From contig JAJVDF010001209.1 in NCBI GenBank assembly GCA_022410635.1, forward strand, positions 186,001 to 250,000: a DNA stretch of 64,000 nucleotides, written 5' to 3'. Both the position numbers and the translations under genes were made by a program. This DNA comes from Tretioscincus oriximinensis (Eukaryota > Chordata > Lepidosauria > Squamata > Gymnophthalmidae). Positions 39,201-63,733 of this stretch are shown here, piece by piece. A model generated the notes under the pieces. That model was not told the origin of the DNA and made no database searches. It saw nothing but the letters and a program-made list of their open reading frames with translations. The stretch's first letter is position 1. Each line of letters opens with the position of its first letter.

Positions 39201-42200
39201 CACATAGTCAATAGTTGGGAATACAATTTCCCAGGAAATATACTGAAAATGTGACATGTAATTATGGCATTCTCAATGTAGGATTCTTGAGATCCAGATC
39301 TGCCCTGAGACCAAGGAACATGCTAAGTTCTCACTCTGCTAGTGATTTTAGCTTTCTGTGTTATGTTCAGTGTGCAAATTATTTCCAACCAATTTCCTAA
39401 GTGCAAAAAAGTCATCATCAAAAAGCAATGAAAGCACCAGAAAAAATGACACTAGAAAAGGAAACAGCCTAATGCATCCATCGTCTTCAGATATCAGGCA
39501 ACTATGCAGTTTCCCATAATAGGGATTGCTTACCTCCTGCTTGCCAGATTTTTCTATATTCATTTCCTTGCGAATGCTTGGAAGCCAGCCAAGAATGTTA
39601 ATAATAATAAAAAGCTAAGAGAAGTTGAGAGGTACTTAGATGAATTCTGGTTATTTGCAAGAGAATGAGAATAAAAATAGCCAACAGACAAGAGGCTGTT
39701 GATACTGTTAAGTTTTTTCAAAATGGTGACTCTACCATTGTTAGGTTGCTATAAAGAAAAAAACTAAAACAGCAGAGCTTCAGCTTTAATGGAAGTGGAA
39801 AAGAGGAAATTCAGCTAGTGATGCATCTTATAATGCCTACAACATCTGTTGACATTTCGTCTTTTCCACTTCCATTAAAGCTGAAGCTTCCGTATCCTGG
39901 AGTTATGCAGCAGCTCTAGGCATCATGGTTGTCAATGATATTAAGAGCTTTGTGTAATTTTTGTGCTGCAGTTATACTATCTCTTATTTTTTTACTTCTG
40001 TTAGGTCTCTTTCATTTTTTAAACTTTTATCACACGCATTTTTATCTGAAATATTCCACTGTCATCAATTCCTGAAGAGATGCCTTTCCCATTCCATTGG
40101 TTTCTCCTTTTTCTGTGCATGCATTATTTAAGAAAGTTTTCTTCTCTGGAAATCTGAATTCATTTGGGTGTTTCTTTTCCTTTTCACTGTTCCTTGCACT
40201 TTTCCTCCCCCCCCTCAGTCATTTGCCTTCTTGCTCTTCTTCTTTTCCTTTGGTATGTTTCTTTTTCTTATTATCCTCTGAACCTCTGTCCATAGTTCTT
40301 CAAGTATTCTGTATACCAGTTCTAATCACCTCAACCTATCTATCACTTCCAACTGGATATTCACAAAAGATAGTCTATCATACTTACAATGTTTCCATGC
40401 AGCCATACGACGATTCCTTAACATTTTCTTTGCGCTAGGTTCCTCTTCAGGCCACATGGCAAAATGGAGGATTTGCTGGTCTTCGCTATGCAGTCAGAAA
40501 AGATCTGTGAAAAGAGAGGAATCTCCTTTTTCAGATTTTCTGACTGCATAGCAAAGAGCTAGAGTGCTTGCAGCCCTTGGTCATGTGTCCGCCCTCGCGA
40601 GAGAAGATACTGGCCGGGCATGTGCAGAAACCCAGCTGGCTGAGCATGCGCAGAAGCGCAACTGGCCGGATATGTGCAGATCAGTTCCTCATCAGTCTTC
40701 TTGTTGACGTGACCCCTTTTTAAAAACAAAATCCNCAGCCACTAGCAGATTTCTTATCCTTTTCCCCCTTTGTGTGCTCACAGTCCTTTTTTTGTAGTCT
40801 CTTCAATTTAAATCTGAATATTGGAACAAGAAGCTCATGAATAGGGCCACAGGGAGCTCCAAATCTTGGTTTTTACTGACTGTATAGAAAACTTCNCAAT
40901 CTTTGGCTGAAATATTGTCATTTGATTTCAGTATAGGTTATTTAGTGATATTCATATACAGTCTTATTTTTTAGGTTGTTGGAAAAAAAGTGTTTGAACA
41001 AAACTTCCTTAGCCCCTGCCCAGCTTTACTTTATGCTCCTAGGTCAAACTTGCCTATTATTCCCATTATTGTTTTATTTCGTACCTCAGCATCACAATTC
41101 CCTATAATGAACCTGACATCTTTTTNTGTTAGTTCCATACAATGCTATTCTCAGAGAACTGCTCTGTCTCAGATTTTGGCATCAATGACTGGGGTATATA
41201 CTGGGTCTGGATTACTAGGTTATTGAATTATTTGCCTTGGATTTGGACAGATGCCACTTTATTATTTTGGGGATTGTAACCTAGTACTGCTGTTCTCACT
41301 CATTTAATGGCCATGAGGANTACTCCAAGTCTTCTAAGGGATTATTGACTCATTATTAGATACAATGGTCACCTGAATTTAATTCTTGTCCATTTTAATT
41401 CTGACTGTCAAGAGGTTGATCTTCAATCTTGCCATCTTCTGTCACACCACTCTCAGCTTTCTTTGGTTCATAGATCTTACATTGTAGTTTCCTATGAAAT
41501 GCTGTTATTTTCATCCTTGGACTTTCATTTTCAGACATACCCACAGCTGAGGGTTCTTTCGCATTGACTCAGCTGCTCTTCTTGTCTTCAGCTCTTTCCC
41601 AGTTTTGCTTACCTTTTGACCCATAGCCTCATCTTCTATCATCACATCGTCCCTCCTGGAATGCTATTCTTTGAGGTCTTATTGGCAAAAAAAAAATGGG
41701 TTACCATTTCTTCCTCCAGTGCATCACCCTTTGTCATAACTATGCACAATTACCTGTCTTCTAGTGTGGCCATGCACAGTTAAGTACTTCACTTATTTAT
41801 ACATGACCCACTCCCATGACTAGACAGTGATCCTTGAAGCAATTTAAATCCACAGAACAATTTTGTCTTGACAAATGAAGAGTTGATTATTATACCCGGC
41901 TTTTCTCAACCTGAAGGGAATCAAAGCAGCTTACATAACCTTCTGTTCTTCACATCACAACAGACACTTTGCAAAGTAGGTGGGGCTGTGAGAGCTGTAA
42001 CTAGCCCAATGTCACCCAGCTGGCTTTTGGGTAGGAGTCCAGAACTGAGCCAGGAGACTTCCAGATGAGAATTCTGTCACTCTAATCACCACACCAGACT
42101 GACACTCACAAATTAGTTGCATCATGGCTTTGGTCACACTATTAAAACATCTTCAGTCCTGAAAAACTGAAAGAAAAAGAGCCACAGTGTTTAGTTGTCG

Positions 42201-42730
42201 TTTTGTACTAAAAACATGGTGTCTGTGGAGTATCAAAGGCTGGTATATTAATACCTGGTTGGTTCTTTAAACAAAAGCAAGATGTGCAGCCCCATCTACT
42301 GGCCACAATACAAACTTGTTAGAGTTCAAACTTCCCGTTCCACTGAATTTATTCTCTTGCAGGTAGGAATGTTGGGAAGCATACGTTGTCTTCTCAAATT
42401 AGCTATGGGACTGAATCTGTGGAATGACTGGCATTGCGGCTTTCACTTTTTGCTGCCTGTTACTACTTTTTATTTAATGCCAACACTAGATCAATTTCCA
42501 GAAAATGAAACTATTTAGATGCAGACAATGGTGGAGAGGCATAAAGAATCAAGAGCCTCCAAGTGTCAAAGAGACATTTAGAATGTGATTTATGTAGTTG
42601 ACATAATGACAGTTACATCATTTTATTTTTCTCTCTCTAGGATTTAATGGGAATTTCTGGCAAGGGATGGAGCCCACTTACAAAACCTAGAATGTTCCCA
42701 GCCATAAAGCAAAGGACAAGAAACATTTAA
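295..42730 (+). CDS. CCDC7: CCDC7-like coiled-coil gene, 3' part (29 exons, gene span)
   Basis: Seen: 29 exons with consensus splice sites join into one open frame of about 1,068 codons ending at TAA 42728-42730. Exons 1-27 all begin with two bases of a split codon and end with one base (phase 1-1); exon 28 is phase 1-0 and exon 29 carries the stop. The first 16 alternate between two homologous classes. A: EKKxxLLExL then [15 protein letters not shown]. B: ERRxLxAxLEAT then IxDLQExExL. Leucines at heptad-like spacing suggest helices or coiled coil; no signal peptide or membrane segment is seen. The C-terminal third is less repetitive and holds a polyglutamine stretch. Known: human CCDC7 (C10orf68) lies tail to tail with ITGB1, as here; its biochemical role is poorly defined. 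Inference: the name rests on synteny and coiled-coil character, not a database match. The promoter and first exons lie upstream of the window. Confidence 0.75.
661..1240 (+). mobile_element. CR1-like LINE 3' end, with nested insertion
   Basis: The frame around 719 reads [15 protein letters not shown], the C-terminal end of a CR1-like reverse transcriptase also present at 22625-23788 and 60735-61405. The shared 3'UTR follows and ends with the reversed form of 'cataagaggagccctgctg'. The copy is interrupted at 772-907 by a 136-bp insert flanked by a 16-bp direct repeat (756-771 and 908-923). Confidence 0.8.
1728..1841 (+). CDS. CCDC7: CCDC7-like exon B1
   Basis: B-class repeat exon, 114 bp, phase 1-1, after 'ttcaatag' and before GTAAAT. 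It encodes [17 protein letters not shown] and then [20 protein letters not shown]. It is four codons shorter than the usual 126-bp B exon, with the loss near the C-terminal turn. Confidence 0.85.
2345..2446 (+). CDS. CCDC7: CCDC7-like exon A2 (short)
   Basis: A-class exon of 102 bp, phase 1-1, after 'atttgcag' and before GTATGT. It encodes [19 protein letters not shown], then [14 protein letters not shown]. Compared with other A exons it has lost six codons in frame, mainly in the middle of the helix, which would shift heptad register. Confidence 0.85.
2840..3115 (+). mobile_element. Sauria-type SINE
   Basis: It starts 'gagagccagtctggtgtag', with a tRNA-like box A region (gtgattagagcatcagactc). 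It ends in the BovB-like tail 'gctccttcgggttgagaaaa' ... 'gtataaaaaccaactcc', followed by a pyrimidine-rich run. This architecture is typical of squamate SINEs and is the best taxonomic marker in the window. Confidence 0.8.
3585..3710 (+). CDS. CCDC7: CCDC7-like exon B2
   Basis: B-class exon, 126 bp, phase 1-1, after 'ctatttaag' and before GTAAGT. It encodes [20 protein letters not shown], then [19 protein letters not shown]. One N lies in a codon near the end. This is among the closest to the B consensus. Confidence 0.88.
4040..4159 (+). CDS. CCDC7: CCDC7-like exon A3
   Basis: A-class exon, 120 bp, phase 1-1, after 'aattttgcag' and before GTAAGA. It encodes [20 protein letters not shown], then [20 protein letters not shown] textbook A repeat. 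Confidence 0.9.
4692..4817 (+). CDS. CCDC7: CCDC7-like exon B3
   Basis: B-class exon, 126 bp, phase 1-1, after 'acatttatag' and before GTGAGG. It encodes [20 protein letters not shown], then [20 protein letters not shown]. The following intron (4818-9430) is the longest in the array because it holds an L2 LINE. Confidence 0.9.
4985..7230 (-). mobile_element. L2-clade LINE with open reverse-transcriptase frame, 5' truncated
   Basis: Reading 7172 down to 5151 on the - strand gives 673 codons with no stop. It contains [30 protein letters not shown] and the catalytic YADD (about residues 394-397, from 5993 down). The C-terminal segment matches a second copy at 27441-28205. Its 3' end lies at low coordinates (AT-rich tail, then 'cccgcccttcaccctaag' in + reading). 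Known: YADDTQLY and this C-terminal region are typical of L2/CR1-group non-LTR retrotransposons. No endonuclease domain is present, so the copy is 5' truncated. The intact frame suggests a young insertion. It sits antisense in the CCDC7-like intron. Confidence 0.88.
7231..8664. other. Intron sequence without recognised element
   Basis: AT-rich intron between exons B3 and A4. I see no further exon with matching phase and no clear repeat. A short open frame after 'ggacttccag' (8065 on) reads [13 protein letters not shown] but has the wrong phase and no donor. Confidence 0.5.
8665..8800 (-). mobile_element. CR1-like LINE 3'UTR fragment
   Basis: Contains 'aacataagaggagccctgct' and 'catctagtccagcattctgt', the reverse complement of the 3' end linked to reverse-transcriptase coding at 22625-23788. 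The copy is truncated and only 3'UTR remains. Confidence 0.75.
9431..9550 (+). CDS. CCDC7: CCDC7-like exon A4
   Basis: A-class exon, 120 bp, phase 1-1, after 'tttgttctag' and before GTATGT. It encodes [20 protein letters not shown], then [19 protein letters not shown]. Confidence 0.9.
10098..10181. repeat. 84-bp near-perfect palindrome
   Basis: Two 42-bp arms meet with no spacer at 10139/10140 in an alternating TA core and differ at a single position. The arms contain 'gtagccattttctttcatgg' and its complement. It lies in the intron between exons A4 and B4. Confidence 0.9.
10902..11015 (+). CDS. CCDC7: CCDC7-like exon B4
   Basis: B-class exon, 114 bp, phase 1-1, after 'attttgtag' and before GTATGT. 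It encodes [20 protein letters not shown], then [17 protein letters not shown]. Like B1 it is four codons short at the C-terminal side. Confidence 0.88.
11215..11440 (+). mobile_element. tRNA-derived SINE (TTC-tailed family), truncated
   Basis: A tRNA-like head 'cacagtcgctaaggagacag' and box B-like 'gggtttcgaagccc' are followed by the body shared with 13153-13461. It ends before the usual pyrimidine tail. Confidence 0.75.
11740..11810. mobile_element. Possible CR1-like LINE tail remnant
   Basis: 'agtccatctagtccagcact' and 'ctgtctcatacagtggc' resemble the 3'UTR of the CR1-like LINE found elsewhere in the window. Short and diverged. Confidence 0.4.
12171..12270. repeat. (ATT)n microsatellite
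   Basis: About 100 bp of uninterrupted ATT/TTA triplets, immediately before an L2 3' tail in - orientation. It probably grew from the tail of that retrotransposon. It produces spurious poly-Leu and poly-Asn frames on both strands. Confidence 0.95.
12271..12372 (-). mobile_element. L2 LINE 3' tail
   Basis: Reads 'cttataccccgtcccatacc' and 'cgaaggtcttagggtggtca' on +, matching the 3' ends of the L2 copies at 4985 and 27441. Only the tail remains. Confidence 0.7.
12605..12724 (+). CDS. CCDC7: CCDC7-like exon A5
   Basis: A-class exon, 120 bp, phase 1-1, after 'gttctctgtag' and before GTACGT. It encodes [20 protein letters not shown], then [19 protein letters not shown]. The usual PG turn is replaced by LDAAS, a departure from the A consensus. 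Confidence 0.88.
13153..13461 (+). mobile_element. tRNA-derived SINE with (TTC)n tail
   Basis: Nearly complete. Head 'ggatagctcagttgcttagg' (box A) and 'gggtttcgaagccctgtg' (box B) are followed by a body with 'gccaacccagctattcgaaa'. The tail is 'aagccgctttgagtccc', then 'gtataagaaccgagttc' and TTC repeats. Other copies: 11215, 16056, 34099, 42930 and 46602. Confidence 0.85.
13617..13742 (+). CDS. CCDC7: CCDC7-like exon B5
   Basis: B-class exon, 126 bp, phase 1-1, after 'gtctttcag' and before GTAAGT. It encodes [20 protein letters not shown], then [20 protein letters not shown]. It ends on C rather than the usual G. Confidence 0.88.
13743..16055. other. Intron, mostly unassigned AT-rich sequence
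   Basis: Apart from a possible micro-exon at 14567-14593 I recognise no gene or clear mobile element here. Several Ns are present. Confidence 0.5.
14567..14593 (+). CDS. CCDC7: Possible 27-bp micro-exon
   Basis: 'tttctcag' precedes it and GTAATT follows. The insert is phase 1-1 and would add VEEQKLTL between B5 and A6 without breaking the frame. Its charge and spacing suit the protein, but a match this short can arise by chance. Confidence 0.3.
16056..16341 (-). mobile_element. tRNA-derived SINE, reverse orientation
   Basis: Starts with GAA repeats and 'ccgcttttctcacctttcaa' and ends with the reverse of the tRNA-like head ('gagacgaattcctaagcga'). Same family as 13153-13461. Confidence 0.8.
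16391..16619 (-). mobile_element. CR1-like LINE 3'UTR fragment
   Basis: 'gaacataagaatataagagg' and 'ctgctgaatcaggccagtgt', plus the downstream 'catccatcctagtagctgtt' part of the 3'UTR. Immediately follows a SINE. Confidence 0.75.
16809..16928 (+). CDS. CCDC7: CCDC7-like exon A6
   Basis: A-class exon, 120 bp, phase 1-1, after 'aattatag' and before GTAAGT. It encodes [20 protein letters not shown], then [19 protein letters not shown]. One N lies in the third position of a Val codon, which is harmless. Confidence 0.9.
17176..17380 (-). mobile_element. CR1-like LINE 3'UTR fragment
   Basis: 'gaacataagaagagccatac', 'tggatcgggccagagcccat' and 'agtccagatttctgtctcac' match the family 3' end in reverse. 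Confidence 0.75.
17790..17915 (+). CDS. CCDC7: CCDC7-like exon B6
   Basis: B-class exon, 126 bp, phase 1-1, after 'ttttaatag' and before GTGAGT. It encodes [20 protein letters not shown], then [29 protein letters not shown] microsatellite (17929-17972) starts 13 bp past the donor. Confidence 0.9.
18120..18239 (+). CDS. CCDC7: CCDC7-like exon A7
   Basis: A-class exon, 120 bp, phase 1-1, after 'cttttacag' and before GTATGT. It encodes [20 protein letters not shown], then [19 protein letters not shown]. The intron before it is only 204 bp, the shortest gap in the array, and a MITE begins 50 bp downstream. Confidence 0.9.
18289..18548. mobile_element. Mariner/Tigger-like MITE with TA target site
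   Basis: Terminal inverted repeats 'cagtggtacctcggttctcg' and its complement at 18529-18548 are flanked by TA (18287-18288 and 18549-18550). The interior is GC-rich with several Ns and no coding capacity. TIRs of this type and TA duplication fit the Tc1/mariner superfamily. Confidence 0.85.
19183..19206 (+). CDS. CCDC7: Possible 24-bp micro-exon
   Basis: Lies between 'atcttccag' and GTGAAA and is phase 1-1, so inclusion would add SPVLPIK between A7 and B7 in frame. It resembles the tail of some B exons (VVKPI in B5). Weak, because the segment is so short. Confidence 0.3.
19325..19450 (+). CDS. CCDC7: CCDC7-like exon B7
   Basis: B-class exon, 126 bp, phase 1-1, after 'tttttgcag' and before GTGAGT. 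It encodes [20 protein letters not shown], then [20 protein letters not shown]. Confidence 0.9.
20210..20329 (+). CDS. CCDC7: CCDC7-like exon A8
   Basis: A-class exon, 120 bp, phase 1-1, after 'cttttatag' and before GTATGA. It encodes [20 protein letters not shown], then [19 protein letters not shown]. The donor is weaker (A|GTATGA) and one N lies in a Gly codon. Confidence 0.88.
20655..20860. repeat. Diverged copy of an inverted-repeat element
   Basis: Starts 'taatagctgtgttagtctgg' and contains 'gagctatcgaagacaagtct' followed by 'tcttcaagacccccttgcta'. The same blocks occur at 36297, 36788 and 59675. Arms are less well matched here. Confidence 0.55.
21744..21869 (+). CDS. CCDC7: CCDC7-like exon B8
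   Basis: B-class exon, 126 bp, phase 1-1, after 'ctatttag' and before GTATGT. It encodes [20 protein letters not shown], then [20 protein letters not shown]. Last full-length exon of the strict A/B alternation. Confidence 0.9.
22170..22465. repeat. Two local tandem duplications
   Basis: 'tgcaattgtagtaacataat' with 'ggagtctc' occurs twice in a row (about 22189-22245). A block of about 58 bp containing 'ggctgagcatgctcagtatt' and 'tacttgctggttagt' occurs twice at about 22368-22462. Non-coding. Confidence 0.85.
22625..23788 (+). mobile_element. CR1-like LINE 3' end with internal insertion
   Basis: Codes for [20 protein letters not shown] and [15 protein letters not shown], the C-terminal end of a CR1-like reverse transcriptase, then its 3'UTR ending 'gctcctcttatgatcttatg'. 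This copy links the many 3'UTR-only fragments in the window to a coding LINE. About 470 bp of unrelated sequence (about 22990-23468), flanked by CCAGAG on both sides, splits the frame from the 3'UTR. Confidence 0.85.
23974..24075 (+). CDS. CCDC7: CCDC7-like exon 17, degenerate A-like repeat
   Basis: 102 bp, phase 1-1, after 'acatttacag' and before GTAAGT. It encodes [20 protein letters not shown], then [22 protein letters not shown] aligns with ESKMKELKD of A8, so it looks A-like with an internal loss of about six codons. Confidence 0.85.
24260..24355 (+). CDS. CCDC7: CCDC7-like exon 18
   Basis: 96 bp, phase 1-1, after 'tgtcaatag' and before GTAAGT. It encodes [20 protein letters not shown], then [11 protein letters not shown]. 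It keeps the basic KEKRKTL core of the repeats but is shorter. Only 184 bp after exon 17. Confidence 0.85.
24601..24767 (-). mobile_element. Sauria-type SINE, antisense, partial
   Basis: 'ccctgtgaagtaggtgggac', 'aagctggcttcatggaggag' and 'cagcactcttaaccagactt' form the reverse complement of the Sauria SINE body and tRNA-like head. Confidence 0.7.
25379..25610. mobile_element. TA-flanked MITE
   Basis: Left end 'ccatgtttttcccaaaataa' pairs imperfectly with the complement of the right end ('ttttttgggaaacacgat', then n and gg). TA lies on both sides (25377-25378, 25611-25612). Inner blocks 'gtcttattttcaggggacgt' repeat. No coding capacity. Confidence 0.8.
25613..26562. other. Intron, no recognised element
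   Basis: Sequence between the MITE and exon 19. Short open frames on both strands lack splice context or similarity to anything I recognise. Confidence 0.45.
26563..26679 (+). CDS. CCDC7: CCDC7-like exon 19, B-like
   Basis: 117 bp, phase 1-1, after 'atttttcaag' and before GTAAGT. It encodes [20 protein letters not shown], then SSIR(X)[13 protein letters not shown]. The KRKSL and SIRxLQE cores place it with class B. One N lies in a codon. Confidence 0.85.
26970..27272. repeat. Foldback (hairpin) element, two nested inverted repeats
   Basis: First hairpin about 26970-27182, arms near 105 bp, imperfect, centred near 27076; arms carry 'aacgcctgggtttgtgacag' and its complement. Second hairpin about 27191-27272, centred at 27231; arms carry 'gtggtgagacaggcagaa'. 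Both strands show long spurious open frames because the DNA is self-complementary. It fits a non-autonomous foldback transposon of unknown family. Confidence 0.75.
27441..28205 (-). mobile_element. L2 LINE 3' part
   Basis: The - frame reads [19 protein letters not shown] and [19 protein letters not shown], homologous to the C-terminal region of the copy at 4985-7230. The 3' tail 'cgaaggtctcagggcggtta' is at low coordinates and abuts a TCTG/TCCA microsatellite (27399-27438). Broken by one N and early stops. Confidence 0.8.
28441..28525 (+). mobile_element. CR1 LINE 3' end
   Basis: 'accctggaggtcccttccaa' and three to four copies of 'ttctatga' form the hallmark CR1 3' terminus. Only the terminus is present. 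Confidence 0.85.
28734..28826 (+). CDS. CCDC7: CCDC7-like exon 20
   Basis: 93 bp, phase 1-1, after 'tcttccgaaaaag' and before GTGAGT. It encodes [20 protein letters not shown], then [11 protein letters not shown]. Repeat similarity is weak. The acceptor's pyrimidine tract is separated from the AG by an A-rich stretch. Confidence 0.75.
29640..30125 (+). mobile_element. Decayed CR1 LINE fragment
   Basis: Pieces of reverse transcriptase are readable: [20 protein letters not shown] near 29773 and [19 protein letters not shown] near 30027, in different frames and with deletions between. Inactive. Confidence 0.8.
30196..30303 (+). CDS. CCDC7: CCDC7-like exon 21, B-like
   Basis: 108 bp, phase 1-1, after 'atatttacag' and before GTAAGT. 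It encodes [20 protein letters not shown], then [29 protein letters not shown] aligns well with [14 protein letters not shown] of B2. Confidence 0.87.
30748..30855 (-). mobile_element. L2 LINE 3' tail
   Basis: 'tttatttattttatttacat' and 'ccaaaggtctcagggttaac' match the tail of the L2 copies, truncated. Confidence 0.6.
30972..31070 (+). CDS. CCDC7: CCDC7-like exon 22
   Basis: 99 bp, phase 1-1, after 'atctttttcag' and before GTAATT. It encodes [20 protein letters not shown], then [12 protein letters not shown]. Acidic and not clearly a repeat. Confidence 0.85.
31671..31742 (+). CDS. CCDC7: CCDC7-like exon 23
   Basis: 72 bp, phase 1-1, after 'gaacgttcag' and before GTAAAT. It encodes [20 protein letters not shown] then DHL. 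The donor A|GTAAAT is moderate. Confidence 0.78.
31829..31990. repeat. TTC/TCC-rich microsatellite
   Basis: Pyrimidine-only runs of TTC, TCC and CTG units. The long Leu-rich (+) and Arg/Lys-rich (-) frames here are artefacts of the repeat. Confidence 0.9.
32281..32394 (+). CDS. CCDC7: CCDC7-like exon 24
   Basis: 114 bp, phase 1-1, after 'atctttgcag' and before GTATGT. It encodes [20 protein letters not shown], then [17 protein letters not shown]. Proline-rich, so the rod-like part appears to end before it. Confidence 0.85.
32395..33845. other. Intron with short (GT)n tract
   Basis: A GT-rich microsatellite lies at about 33660-33690. No element or exon is recognised in the rest. Confidence 0.5.
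33846..34001 (+). CDS. CCDC7: CCDC7-like exon 25, polyglutamine
   Basis: 156 bp, the largest exon here, phase 1-1, after 'tatttatag' and before GTGAGT. It encodes [20 protein letters not shown], then [12 protein letters not shown], seven Gln from seven pure CAG codons, then [12 protein letters not shown]. Strong coiled-coil character. The pure CAG run makes length variation likely. Confidence 0.9.
34099..34392 (+). mobile_element. tRNA-derived SINE with (TTC)n tail
   Basis: 'cacagtcgctaaggaatccg', 'gccaacccagttattcgaaa' and 'aagccgctttgagtcccttt', then TTC repeats. Begins 98 bp after exon 25. Full-length except the first bases of the head. Confidence 0.83.
35070..35120. repeat. (TTCC)n microsatellite
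   Basis: Runs of CCTT/TTCC with one N. Confidence 0.85.
35305..35505 (-). mobile_element. Sauria-type SINE, antisense
   Basis: 'ttctcaacctgaagggaatc', 'acaccttgtgaagtaggtgg', 'agctcaaggtcacccgaacg' and the end 'gactctaaccacaatgcc' give tail, body and head in reverse. Confidence 0.78.
36086..36175 (+). CDS. CCDC7: CCDC7-like exon 26
   Basis: 90 bp, phase 1-1, after 'aactttcag' and before GTAATT. It encodes [20 protein letters not shown], then EYSLQRPRP. Proline- and arginine-containing tail, not a repeat. Confidence 0.85.
36297..36400. repeat. Single arm of the palindromic repeat family
   Basis: 'gtgctttcgtagatacgtct' followed by 'acttcttcagatgccctcca' and 'gactaacacagctatttctc', the same blocks as in the perfect inverted repeat 390 bp downstream. 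Confidence 0.65.
36788..36971. repeat. Perfect inverted repeat, 86-bp arms
   Basis: Arms 36788-36873 and 36886-36971 are exact reverse complements around a 12-bp spacer. Arms contain 'ggcataagctttcgtagaca' and 'ggagctagcagcactttgag'. Right of it stands 'agactaacacggctatttct', the family end motif. Perfect arms suggest recent origin or gene conversion. Confidence 0.95.
37533..37619 (+). CDS. CCDC7: CCDC7-like exon 27
   Basis: 87 bp, phase 1-1, after 'tttcctaaacag' and before GTATTG. It encodes [20 protein letters not shown], then KLFATETK. Donor is weak (G|GTATTG) but the frame is coherent. Confidence 0.8.
38057..38163 (+). CDS. CCDC7: Possible alternative penultimate exon
   Basis: After 'gattttttctag' the frame matching exon 27 stays open: [20 protein letters not shown], then [15 protein letters not shown], followed by GTATTA. 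It runs phase 1 to phase 0, exactly like the next exon (38893-38951). The two would therefore be alternatives before the last exon, since joining both gives an early stop. Unspliced, it stops at TGA 38196-38198. Confidence 0.5.
38893..38951 (+). CDS. CCDC7: CCDC7-like exon 28 (penultimate)
   Basis: 59 bp, after 'tcatcataccag' and before a strong GTAAGT. It encodes [19 protein letters not shown]. Phase 1-0, which permits joining to the terminal exon. Confidence 0.82.
39776..39888. repeat. Inverted repeat, 28-bp perfect arms
   Basis: Arms 39776-39803 and 39861-39888 ('agcttcagctttaatggaag' and its complement) around a 57-bp spacer. Family unknown. Confidence 0.88.
40483..40556. repeat. Hairpin with about 25-bp arms
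   Basis: 'tcgctatgcagtcagaaaag' at 40483 pairs with 'ttttctgactgcatagcaaa' at 40535-40554, with one mismatch (gct/agc region). Confidence 0.8.
40610..40684. repeat. Short minisatellite, three 26-bp units
   Basis: Units begin ctggccgggcatgtgcag, ctggctgagcatgcgcag and ctggccggatatgtgcag. Diverged but evenly spaced. Confidence 0.75.
40685..41880. other. Last intron, no recognised element
   Basis: Part of the 3.7-kb last intron. Mostly AT-rich with scattered Ns. No exon or repeat that I can support. Confidence 0.45.
41881..42103 (-). mobile_element. Sauria-type SINE, antisense, near full length
   Basis: 'cggcttttctcaacctgaag', 'gcaaagtaggtggggctgtg', 'caatgtcacccagctggctt' and 'ctaatcaccacaccagactg' cover tail, body and tRNA-like head. 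Confidence 0.82.
42641..42730 (+). CDS. CCDC7: CCDC7-like terminal exon
   Basis: After 'tttctctctctag' the frame [29 protein letters not shown] ends at TAA. Both other frames close early, so phase 0 is required and supplied by exon 28. The stop lies about 1.1 kb from the 3' end of ITGB1 on the other strand. Confidence 0.85.
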   Translation, partial: DLMGISGKGWSPLTKPRMFPAIKQRTRNI

Positions 42731-42929
42731 ATTTATCCTCCGTGTTTTTATTAACGATGTAATGCAGCCACCTTATAAAACTGATCAGTGCTGAACAATG
42801 AAAAGGAGACACAAAAACACTCAGTGTGGCATGACTTTGTCCTATAGGTCTGTGTATGAAGCTATATTGGTGCCTTATGAGAGAATGACCAGTATTCCAG
42901 TTGCAGAGTGAATTCACACTATGTCTATA

Positions 42930-43235
42930 GAAGAAGAAGAAGAACTGGGCTCTTATACCCCGCTTTTCTCACCTTTTAAAGGGACTCAAAGCGGCTTACA
43001 AGGGTATTTTGCCCGAAGGCTGACATTCTATCTTCCCCACCAGGCTCTGGTGGTTCCCATTTATCTACTTGCAGTCAGTTGCAATTTCTTGCAGTTCCTG
43101 CTTTCGAATAGCTGGGTTGGCTAGAGCTACAGGCTAGTGGAAGGTGCTCAACCCCCCCACGCCCCACACAGGGCTTTGAAACCTGATCTCCCAGCTGAGA
43201 GACAGATTCCTTAGCGACTGAGCTGTCCGTGCCTG
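42930..43235 (-). mobile_element. tRNA-derived SINE, antisense
   Basis: GAA repeats, 'ccgcttttctcaccttttaa' and the reverse of the tRNA-like head ending 'gagctgtccgtgcctg'. Lies between the convergent genes, so the CCDC7-like 3'UTR may include it. Confidence 0.83.
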
Positions 43236-43433
43236 TCATAGAGAACAATGAAGCCAAGGCAACTGGAAAGCTACATTTGTTCTGCTAGTTGCCTCACCAC
43301 TTTGCAAACATCCCAAAGGCATTTCCCAACTTACCTTTGTCTTCACACTTTTGAGATGGATTCAGAGTCTAAACAACCATGTTCCTTATAGAGCATAACT
43401 TGCTTAGTTTTTTTCCTACTATTTTTTTATTGA

Positions 43434-43715
43434 AGTGGGCCAAAGCCCACCTAGTCCAGCAATCTGTGCNACACAGTAACCCACCAGTTGCATCAGGACA
43501 GTCTCAAGCAGAAGGAAAGAACTCTCACCTGTTCTTGACTTTCTGCAAATGTTATTTCAGGAATACTTCCATTTTCCCCATCCTTATAGCCACTGATACA
43601 CCTGTCTTACATGAATTTATCGAACCCTATTTCGAAGCTATCCAGACTGTAGCTACCACCGCCTCTTGCAGAAGTGAATTCTGTAGACTAATGATCCTCT
43701 GGGTGAAAAAAATAA
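43434..43715 (-). mobile_element. CR1-like LINE 3'UTR fragment
   Basis: 'gggccaaagcccacctagtc', 'cacagtaacccaccagttgc' and 'gatcctctgggtgaaaaaaa' cover most of the 3'UTR up to the end of the coding region in reverse. The first part is lost. Confidence 0.7.
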
Positions 43716-43839
43716 CAGAACATTTTAACTTACATGAATGATCCTTCTGGTGGGCATCCGATGAATTTGACTTACACTGCAGGATATATAGCAAAGTAAT
43801 AGTAGTAGAAAAAGTAAAAGTAGTAGATAAATAATAACA

Positions 43840-63733
<19,894 letters not shown>

